Source of the DNA: CAYFJO01 sp964343305
GTDB lineage: Bacteria > Planctomycetota > Planctomycetia > Pirellulales > Pirellulaceae
Direction: 5' to 3'
DNA: 25,481 nt
Assembly (NCBI GenBank): GCA_964343305.1
Contig: CAYFJO010000127.1
Coordinates: forward strand, 1-25,481
The translations under genes and the position numbers were made by a program. Below, one piece after another: positions 16,527-24,000 of this stretch. The notes below the pieces were generated by a model. That model saw only the letters and a list, made by a program, of their open reading frames with translations, was not told where the DNA came from and did not search any database. Every line of letters starts with the position of its first letter. The stretch's first letter is position 1.

Positions 16527-16558
16527 GACTTCCGAAGTTGAAGAAAACTTCGGAAGTC
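16527..16558 (-). terminator. Hairpin downstream of kinase gene
   Basis: Perfect 13-bp arms GACTTCCGAAGTT (16527-16539) and AACTTCGGAAGTC (16546-16558) enclose a 6-nt loop GAAGAA. It lies 8 bp after the stop of the kinase-receiver-phosphatase gene and before the ATG of the ceramidase-like gene, both minus strand. It may end the kinase transcript. Confidence 0.65.
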
Positions 16559-16566
16559 GGAACGGT

Positions 16567-18792
16567 CTATTTCACTTCGACAGCCAGCATCGATACGTGG
16601 TCGTTCAATTCAGCTTCGCCGCGCCACTGGCCAAGGTTGGACATCACGGTCGTGACCATTTCGTCCAAAGACAATTGCCGATTGCTGGTGACGCAATCGA
16701 GCAAGCGGGCCGCGCCGTATACCTCGCCCTCGTCGTTCATCGTGTCGGTCAAACCGTCGGAATACGCCAGCAAGCGATCGCCGGCTTCCAGCACAATCGA
16801 CTTCTGGCCAAACTCCTCGGTTGCGGGGGCCATGCCGATGGGAAATCCAGAAATATCCAGCATAGCAGGCGATGAGTTGGCGCTTTGATGCAGCAGCGGC
16901 GGATGCCCCGCGCTGGTGAAACGAAACGCGCGCGACTCGACATTCAAAACGCCGTAGGTCAGTGTGAAGTACTGCTTGCCTTCCAACGACTCCACAAACC
17001 GCTGATTCAATCGTTTGGCAACTTCCGCGGGCTCGAGGATGCGAAATCCAGCTAATTCATCGTTGCCGCGTTCGACCAGGATCGATTGCGGGTCCGCCGA
17101 ATTCAACAAAATTCGGCTGAGCGAAGTGGCCAATAACGCAGCGGGCACGCCCTCGCCTGTCACGTCCAGCACATAGAAGCCGAATTGCTTGTCGTCGAGA
17201 CGAACGAAGTTAAACATGTCGCCGCCGAGTTCGTTCGTGGAGCGATGATCCCAGGCGACCTGCAGTCCCGGGACATCCGGCTTGGCCGTTGGCAGAAAGG
17301 AACGCTGAATCTGGGCGGCGGCTTCCTGGCTGCGCGCCATGCGCCGATTGGTGTCATTCAACTCGCGGTTCAAATTGGTGATCCGCATGCCGGCATGCAA
17401 GCGGATTTGGAGTTCGTCGCGATGAAACGGTTTGGCTAGAAAATCATCGGACCCGGCTCCCATGCCCGTGACAATGTCGTGCTTTTCCTTTTTGGCCGTC
17501 AACATGATCACATAGACATAGTTTGTCAGTTCGGCATCGCGAATGCGGCGAACCAATTCCAGGCCGTCCACGTTGGGCATCATCCAGTCTGTGATCACGA
17601 TGGAGAATTCCCCCTTTTGAAATAGTTGCCACGCCTGTTCACCGTCCTCGGCGGCAGTGACTTCATGCCCCCACTTTTCCAAGTCCGTTTGCAATTTGAA
17701 CCGGCTCAACTCGTCGTCGTCCGCGATCAAAATCTTGGCCGCATCGCGAGCCACGGCTCGTTCCTTGACCACGACCGCCGTCTTGGCAGCCTCAAGCTCC
17801 GCCTCATGTTGACGCAACAAAGTGCGTAGTTCGGCCGCGAGGTCTCCGATGGTGGTGTAGCGATCGGAGATCTGCTTGGACATCGCCTTCAAGCAAATGC
17901 GTTCCAATTCTCGTGGGATGCCGTGAACGAATTGCCGTGGCGGTTGTGGTTCGTCATTGATGACAGCCCGCAGCAAGTCCCGGACGCTGGGGGCTTTAAA
18001 CGGTAATTTGCCGCTCACCATCCGATACAACAGAACGCCGATCCCGTAAATATCCGTGCGGCCATCGATGCGATGGCCTTCGCCTTTTGCTTGTTCGGGC
18101 GACATGTAGTTGGGCGTGCCGGAAATCCTGCCGCGTTCGCCGGCCGCCGCCATGGACGCCTCGCTCAACGCCAAACCAAAGTCCACCAGTACGGGCACCA
18201 CTCCGTCCACTCGCTGGGTCATAATAATGTTCGCCGGTTTCACGTCTCGATGGATCGTGCCGCTGGCGTGCGCGGTCGCGAGACCGTCGCACACCGAGGC
18301 GACAACACGAGTCGTTTCCTGCCAATTTGGCGTGTGCCCTTTGAGCCAATGGTTCAAATCGGGACCATCGAGATAATCTGACACGATGTAACAAACGTTT
18401 TCTTCGACACCCATGTCAAATACGGTCACAATGTTGGGATGTGTGAGTTTGGCGAGCTGTCTTGCCTCTTGAAGAAACTCGGCTTCCACGTCCTTGGCGG
18501 AAGTGCCCGCCATGTTAATCAACGGGATCTTGATGGCCACTTGTCGGTCGAGTTGACTGTCGTAGCCGAGGTAGACGGCTCCAAAGCAACCTTGCCCGAG
18601 AATGCTACGGATCTCGTATCGGCCAATCGCCTTCGGAATGGCGACGCGATCCGAATCGGCCGCCACGTCGGCGGTCGATTCGGTCTGTGGTGAAGCGACA
18701 TAGTTTACGGTTTCGCCGAATTCGTTCAGCGAATAATCGGCGTCCTGCAGTGCGCCGTTGTTCGGTTGATCTTCTTCATGATCGTTGGTCAT
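16567..18792 (-). CDS. Ser/Thr kinase - receiver - SpoIIE/PP2C phosphatase fusion
   Basis: A 741-aa single polypeptide from an ATG at 18792. Residues about 58-325 are a Hanks-type kinase with all key residues: glycine loop GQGCFGAV (66-73), Lys88 in VAIK, HRDVKPAN (181-188, Asp183), DFG (204-206) and SPEQ in the activation segment. A short helical linker (AELEAAKTAVVVKERAVARD) leads to a response-regulator receiver at about 354-470: acidic pocket ADDDE (357-361), phospho-acceptor Asp402 in ITDWMMP, Thr432 and Lys454 in LAKPF. A second helix precedes a SpoIIE/RsbU-type PP2C phosphatase (about 490-741): NELGGDMF (Asp525), DVTGEG (Asp543), YSDGLTD (Asp679) and LNDH (Asp731). All three modules look active. 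There is no membrane segment, so it is cytosolic. The partners are unknown; an anti-sigma antagonist is the usual SpoIIE-type substrate. A broken sensor gene lies 41 bp upstream. Confidence 0.95.
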   Translation of the reverse strand: MTNDHEEDQPNNGALQDADYSLNEFGETVNYVASPQTESTADVAADSDRVAIPKAIGRYEIRSILGQGCFGAVYLGYDSQLDRQVAIKIPLINMAGTSAKDVEAEFLQEARQLAKLTHPNIVTVFDMGVEENVCYIVSDYLDGPDLNHWLKGHTPNWQETTRVVASVCDGLATAHASGTIHRDVKPANIIMTQRVDGVVPVLVDFGLALSEASMAAAGERGRISGTPNYMSPEQAKGEGHRIDGRTDIYGIGVLLYRMVSGKLPFKAPSVRDLLRAVINDEPQPPRQFVHGIPRELERICLKAMSKQISDRYTTIGDLAAELRTLLRQHEAELEAAKTAVVVKERAVARDAAKILIADDDELSRFKLQTDLEKWGHEVTAAEDGEQAWQLFQKGEFSIVITDWMMPNVDGLELVRRIRDAELTNYVYVIMLTAKKEKHDIVTGMGAGSDDFLAKPFHRDELQIRLHAGMRITNLNRELNDTNRRMARSQEAAAQIQRSFLPTAKPDVPGLQVAWDHRSTNELGGDMFNFVRLDDKQFGFYVLDVTGEGVPAALLATSLSRILLNSADPQSILVERGNDELAGFRILEPAEVAKRLNQRFVESLEGKQYFTLTYGVLNVESRAFRFTSAGHPPLLHQSANSSPAMLDISGFPIGMAPATEEFGQKSIVLEAGDRLLAYSDGLTDTMNDEGEVYGAARLLDCVTSNRQLSLDEMVTTVMSNLGQWRGEAELNDHVSMLAVEVK

Positions 18793-18833
18793 TGAAGCAT
18801 TCTCCCGCCCCGTGTATTACCGAATAACATGGT

Positions 18834-19232
18834 TCAATCGAGCAGTTTTCCAACCGCCTCCCGAGAGGTTTGCAACTCGGCTTCAAACGTGGCCAACGTC
18901 CTCTCAGCAGCGCTGGCATCATTGTTGCGTCCCATCATTTCGAGTTTGCAAGCGGTTGAACAACGTTGCTTCGACACAGTGGCCAAAACCGCATGCCAAG
19001 ACAAAGACGGCAAACAACCAGAAGACTGGCAAGAACACACCGAGCCTTTGAGCCTTTCTTGATACACGAAATAGAAGAGCATCAACGGAATCGCCAAGTA
19101 GCACAGAAAGATGGTGACGTCCGAAACAATGTGAATCCAACCCAATGACGGCTCGTCGCCCCAAGCATCGCCACACTCTCGCCGAGGGGGAAAACCATCA
19201 AAACCAAAGAGGTTTCTGAAAGAATAGAGCAT
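18834..19232 (-). pseudogene. Broken ethylene-receptor-like (ETR) copper sensor domain
   Basis: The frame from the ATG at 19232 reads FRNLFGFDGFPPRRECGDAW and then a transmembrane helix WIHIVSDVTIFLCYLAIPLM, which matches the first helix of ETR1-type domains (conserved Asp, Tyr, Ile-Pro). The frame then becomes Cys/Ser-rich nonsense. In the other frame the second helix continues as FWLFAVFVLACGFGHCVEAT, carrying the Cys-x3-His pair that binds Cu(I) in ETR1 (C65/H69). The switch coincides with an 8-bp tandem duplication, GAGCCTTT twice at 19042-19057 on the plus strand. Removing one copy joins both helices in frame. The third helix is missing, and the end (ASAAERTLATFEAELQTSRE) looks like a signalling linker in the first frame, so there is at least one more lesion. 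It lies 41 bp upstream of the kinase fusion on the same strand. A 132-aa product could still be made. Confidence 0.7.
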
Positions 19233-19496
19233 GTCGACCTCGAACTACACAACAACGAATGTTGATTCATGAGAATCAAAAAAGGGGGGCTAATTTGCAA
19301 AGGCAAGCATTGTTCTAATTGAGGTGTCGAATTCCCCTCAGTTTGAGTGGTATTTCCACCACATGCAACCCTTTCTCGTGTTTTGTCACCGCTAAATTCC
19401 CAGATGACGAAAAGAGGACACTCGTTTGGCGTAAAGCCGAAGGCGACTGCTTTTCGAAGCGTAAGGCGAGCGGCGGATGAGAACTTACCAACGAAT
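19233..19496. other. Intergenic stretch without recognisable gene
   Basis: No frame here on either strand shows a motif, signal peptide or coding-like codon use. Open frames that cross it (for example minus 19082-19552) mix the sensor remnant in a wrong frame with repeat-derived text. From about 19425 the sequence passes into repeat-like DNA leading to the copy at 19497. It probably holds the promoter for the minus-strand sensor remnant and kinase gene, but none could be placed. Confidence 0.5.
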
Positions 19497-19517
19497 GTAG
19501 GACGGGCACTCCTGCCC
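19497..19517. repeat. Dispersed 21-bp repeat, copy 2
   Basis: Identical over 21 bases to 9672-9692. Here the hairpin is fuller: GACGGGCA (19501-19508) pairs with TGCCCGTC (19513-19520) around CTCC. A further GACGGGCA occurs at about 19529-19536, so three alternating half-sites are present. The surrounding sequence (about 19425-19559) is AT/GC-mixed and non-coding. Confidence 0.8.
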
Positions 19518-19559
19518 GTCGCCGAAAAGACGGGCAAGAGCGTTCTGGTCAAACCATTT

Positions 19560-19723
19560 CAACCGCCGGTAGTGTCCCAATTTGCCCCCAACAACTCAAA
19601 GGAATTGACCGCAGGGTACGCGGAGGGACGCAGAGAACATAGCCTAATTCCTCTGCGGCCCTCAGCGTTCTCTGCGGTAGAAATGAGTTAGCAACACACA
19701 ATTAGGACACTGCCCAACCGCCG
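19560..19723. mobile_element. MITE-like non-autonomous element with nested inverted repeats
   Basis: Terminal inverted repeats: 19569-19582 (GTAGTGTCCCAATT) and 19700-19713 (complement GCAGTGTCCTAATT), matching 12 of 14. Nested inside are a second inverted pair, 19608-19635 and 19651-19678, 28 bp with 4 mismatches, and short AACTCA/TGAGTT arms. The whole element could fold into one long hairpin. Both sides carry CAACCGCCG (19560-19568 and 19715-19723), a possible 9-bp target-site duplication with one extra base before the right copy. There is no transposase and no coding capacity. The element family is not known to me. Confidence 0.6.
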
Positions 19724-19729
19724 ACTTGG

Positions 19730-19910
19730 TTGCAACCGAATGCGTTTGGCGAGGTGAAATGGCATCACTGGTTGCGTGCGGGTCGTGGTGCTCTTCCCGT
19801 CGAAAGTGGCGACCTGTTCAATTTTGGCTCGCGAGACGTGGCCGGCAACGGCATCGTGACGGGGGCCATCACGGCAATGAAAGCAAACGTCGTACTAAAT
19901 ACGATATCAT
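19730..19910 (+). pseudogene. Possible coding remnant of unknown family
   Basis: The plus frame here reads like genuine protein for about 55 residues: NAFGEVKWHHWLRAGRGALP, then ESGDLFNFGSRDVAGNGIVT and GAITAMKANVV. It has balanced composition, unlike the shadows around it. It has no credible start, and after about 19910 it runs into the antisense of the next gene. It begins right after the MITE-like element. I do not recognise the family. It may be the tail of a gene lost to rearrangement, or chance. Confidence 0.3.
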
Positions 19911-19941
19911 ACAGAAGGCCGTCGCCCATCAGGAGGGTGGA

Positions 19942-21045
19942 TTATCGAGCGAGCCAGCGCTTTGCTCGTTCATCCACTCGAGCTTGTTCTATTAGCTCTT
20001 GGTTGATCTCGCCGACTCGCTGGACCCAATACTGTTCGTCTTGCCGCAGCCGAAGCGGATTCTCGGTCAGCACTTCGAATCGAAACACAGCACGGTCGAG
20101 AAATCCGTAGGTAACCTGCCCCGCTTCTTGCGGCAACGGCACACCGGCCGCCGTGTCGACAACGCGAATGAGTGCGTCCCCTCGCTTATCCAACGATGCT
20201 CCGAAGAGGCTTGTTCGTTTAGCAACGCGAGGCTTTGATTTTCGCGCAAAGGCCCCATCCTCAAGCCGTTCGATTTCCTCAAGGACTTTCACGAGCCTCT
20301 TGCGGGGATCGGGAGGATCAATCGACCGGCCGGCGGAAAACCCGATTGCGGAAATGCGCGTATCTTCATGACGGTGGCGAGGCAGCGTGAATTGCGACAA
20401 AAACGTTACGCCCGATTCCTCATCCGGGTAGAGGACTTCGACGACATACTGTCGACCAGGACGAACGAGACGAATCGCCGCCAGTTGCTTATCCTCCGCG
20501 CCATCAATCGCGAACTCGATTTGCTTCGACTCGATCATTCGTACGCCATTGGGCCGGCACCTCCAAGTCAATCGATAACGACAACCAGGTTCGAGCGGAG
20601 CATCGGCATAGATCTCAAACCTAGGTGTCGCGAATTCGAGCATCTCCATTGCCCGCATTTGATCGTGCGGATTGTGGTAGAGAGAACGCAAATGAAGTTC
20701 CAAACGCTGCGCGGTCGCGTGTTCCGGATACTCGTATTCCTTCGGGTGGCTCCAACCGTCCAAGCCAAAAGTCATGGGCACCCATTCCACGGGACCGTCG
20801 CCCAAACGTTCTAAACGAAAATCACCGGGCTGCGGCGTAAAAAATGGAGTTCCCGAGGTGCCGGAAAAGACGAGCATCTCTCCTGACATCAAACCATCGA
20901 GTGAGCACGATTCAGTCTGCTGAAGCTGAACCGGTTCGTCTGGACGGATCCGCCTGTTGCGTTTTAAGACGATTTTCTCCGCGCAACAATCAGCCAACAT
21001 CATCGCGAAGGCAACAGCGCAAATAGTAAAGGATTTCGTGCTCAT
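19942..21045 (-). CDS. Secreted protein of unknown function
   Basis: The frame opens at 21126, but the ATG at 21045 gives a 367-aa protein starting with a signal peptide (MSTKSFTICAVAFAMMLADCCAEK) and lying 19 bp after the WD40 stop, so it is preferred. The mature part is mixed alpha/beta: LMSGEMLVFSGTSGTPFFTP, FRLERLGDGPVEWVPMTFGL, a segment that resembles an extracellular beta-sandwich (CRYRLTWRCRPNG), and a basic helical stretch (RKRLVKVLEEIERLED). The C-terminus is helical and charged (QELIEQARVDERAKRWLAR). Four or more Cys lie near the N-terminus or in the beta part. No family is recognised. Its position directly downstream of the WD40 gene on the same strand suggests co-transcription and perhaps a shared task, but that is inference. 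Confidence 0.75.
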   Translation of the reverse strand: MSTKSFTICAVAFAMMLADCCAEKIVLKRNRRIRPDEPVQLQQTESCSLDGLMSGEMLVFSGTSGTPFFTPQPGDFRLERLGDGPVEWVPMTFGLDGWSHPKEYEYPEHATAQRLELHLRSLYHNPHDQMRAMEMLEFATPRFEIYADAPLEPGCRYRLTWRCRPNGVRMIESKQIEFAIDGAEDKQLAAIRLVRPGRQYVVEVLYPDEESGVTFLSQFTLPRHRHEDTRISAIGFSAGRSIDPPDPRKRLVKVLEEIERLEDGAFARKSKPRVAKRTSLFGASLDKRGDALIRVVDTAAGVPLPQEAGQVTYGFLDRAVFRFEVLTENPLRLRQDEQYWVQRVGEINQELIEQARVDERAKRWLAR

Positions 21046-21064
21046 TGACTTTGAACTCTGGCAA

Positions 21065-24000
21065 TCATCTGGCGCTGGCTGGCACGTCCACAAAATACGC
21101 AACGCCATCGCCTCCCGCGACAACAATTCTTGCTCCGTCGGGCGAGTAAGTCGCGTAATTCGCTACACGCTCCAAATGGGTTGAGAACGCTGCTTGTCCA
21201 TTGGCCACATTCCAAACGTTGATGCTGCCGCCGTAGCCCAACGACATCAATCGATTGCCGGCCTTGTTGAATTCCACACGATAGACATAATCGTTGTGGC
21301 CTTTGATCGTGTTCAGCAGCGATCCGGAGAGGACATCGAAGATGCGGATCTGTTTGTCCAATCCGGCAGCCGCAACTCGTTTGCCATCGGAATTGAACGC
21401 CACGCTGTAGACGGATGCATCGCCTGCTTCGATCTGTTTCAACTGCCGGCCACCCGCCACGTCCCACAATCGCAACGTTTTGTCCGCGCCAGCGGAAACC
21501 AGCAACGCATTGTCCGGACTGAAAGCGAGGTTATAAACCGGCCCCTGATGTCCCGCGAGCGATTTCAACTGCGTTCCCGCAGCGGCGTCCCAGATTCGTA
21601 CTGTTTGATCGGCACTGCAAGACGCGATCAATTTGCCGTCACTACTATAGGCGACGACATAGATATTCCCGCCGTGCCCCGCCAACGTTCGGGTCGACTC
21701 GGGAGACGCATAGGCCCACACTTCAACCGACCCGGCAGGTCCCGTCGTGATCAACTTCCGGTTGTCGCGCGTAAACACGACATCATGGGCCGCTTTCTTC
21801 GAATCAAGTTCGTACAACAATGTCCCATCCGTTTGGTTGAACACACGAATGAAATTGTCTTCACAGGCCGCGGCAACTTTGAGATTGTCGACACTATAAT
21901 CGAGAGCGTGAGCCGCGGCGGGCAAGTCAGCCTGTGCGGTCAAAGTGCCGTTGCCGTTGTTCCAAACCAGCAGCTTCTCTCCAGCACTGCCGGCCAAGAA
22001 CTGCGAATCCGCTCGTGGTGCCAGCGCGGTGACAGCTTCTTCGTGTCCTTCGAATTGTCGGATCATGTTTCCCGTGTTGGGATCCCATGACTTGACCATC
22101 TTGTCGGCGCCGCAAGTTGCCAGTTGACTGTTGGCGAACATGGCGATGTCGTGCACGCCGCCTTCATGCACCGGGAAGGCTCGCAGCGCGGCCGTGGTCC
22201 ATGCACTGGCCGTTTTGTCTTCACTGGCCGAAACGATTGTGCGATTGTCCGATCCATAACCGACGCCCAGCACGGGAGCTTGATGGCCACGAAACTGTTC
22301 CAGCAGCACCGCCTTTGCCAAATCCCAGACACGAACGACGTTGTCATCGCTGCCCGTGACAATTCGCAAATTGTCGATGCTCGTGCCAAGACTGCGAACC
22401 GCGGCGGGATGCGTGATGGACAAATCCGGTTGCTTGCCATCGCCTGCGATCGTCCACACATGGACCGCTTTGTCCAAACCACCCGCGACCACTTTCGCTG
22501 CGTCACGCGTGACGGCCAGGCACGTCACGGCATCGGTGTGCCCGGCGAACGATTTTAATTCGGCACCATCAGCCAAATTCCAGTGCCGCACGGTCTTGTC
22601 CACACCGCCGCTCACCAGTTGCGTGCCGTTTGGCAGGACCACCAAGCTACTGACCGCGCCTTCATGGCCGGTGATGATCTGTTGGAAAGACAATGGATAG
22701 ACTGCGGCACTGTTGTCGGCGGCGGCAATGAGGAGCGATTTGTTATCCATACCGAACGTGACGCCGGTCACTTCGTCGGGCGTTGTGCTTGTCTGCAAAA
22801 TGCGGTTGCCTTCGCTGTCATAAACGACGGCGGTCTTTTCTTTCGAGCCGACCAACAGCTTGGTGCTATCCGCGCTGTACGAAAGTCCGTGCAATGCCGC
22901 CGCCTCCTCGACGATTTTGACCAACTTGCTATCGGCCAATGTCCAAAACATCAAACGGCCTTCTATGTCGGTCGCGGCAAGTTGCATCGCGTCGGGACGA
23001 ACCGCCAGACGCGCGATGGGGGCCTTTGCGCCGGGCAGATTGCCGAGCAGTTTGCCCGTTGCGTCCCACTGTTTGACGAGCATGTCTTCGCCGGCGGTCA
23101 GCAACTTCGTGCCGTCTCGCGTGAACGCCACGTCGTACACTTTCTTTTCGTCCGCCACGGTGATGCTGGTCACGGCGATCGATGACGAGCGAGCAGTCTT
23201 GTCACCACTCGCACTGACCAGCGTTTTGTTATCCGATCCAAACGCGACGTCCAACACAGGAGCTTCATAGCCTTCGAACCGCTGCAACTCGCGCCCCGTG
23301 GCCACGTCCCAAACACGGACCATTTTGTCGTCGCCGCAGGCCGCCAAGCGACTGGCATCGGCATTGATGCCCACACCACGAACGGCGGCTTCATGTACGA
23401 ACGTGGCCTCTGGTTGAATTGGTGGAGTGGCAGGCGCGGCGGGATTGACCGTCCAGAGCAAGACGTTTTTGTCCGCACTGCCGCCGACCAACTTCTTTCC
23501 ATCAGGAGTCAGTGCCAGCGAAGTTATCGCATCGGTCGCGCCCGCGAACGAACCGACTTGTTTGCCGTCGGCCAGCGTCCAGACGCGGACGGACTTGTCG
23601 GCACCGCCTGAAATCAACCGCAATCCGTCCGGTGTGTAGGCGATCGTGTTCACGGCACCTTCGTGGCCGGTGATTCTCGACAGCAGGGACAGTGGCTGAA
23701 TGAAACCATTGTTCGCGTTCGAACCGACGAGCGACATGCCATCGGGCGAAAAATCGAGCGTATTCGAGGTGGCCGTGAGCGTGATCGATTCAAGCAGCGT
23801 TGCCGTTGCCGGATCGTACGTTCGCAGTTGGTTGGTCGACGTCACGGCGAGCTTCGCGCCATCGACGGTAAACTGAACGGCGTGACTCGGCTGGCCAATC
23901 TCGATTTTGACAGGTGCGGCCACCGCGCCGGTTGCGGGCAAGGTCCAGATGTAGAGGTTCGGATCGGAACCGCACGCGGCAACCTGCGCGCCTCGAATTG

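Noticed and set aside
19082..19552. 156-aa minus-strand open frame
   Set aside because: It joins the wrong frame of the sensor remnant to repeat-derived sequence, and has no coherent domain.
22583..23185. 200-aa and similar plus-strand frames inside the WD40 gene
   Set aside because: They recur with the WD40 repeat period and are antisense reflections of the blades.
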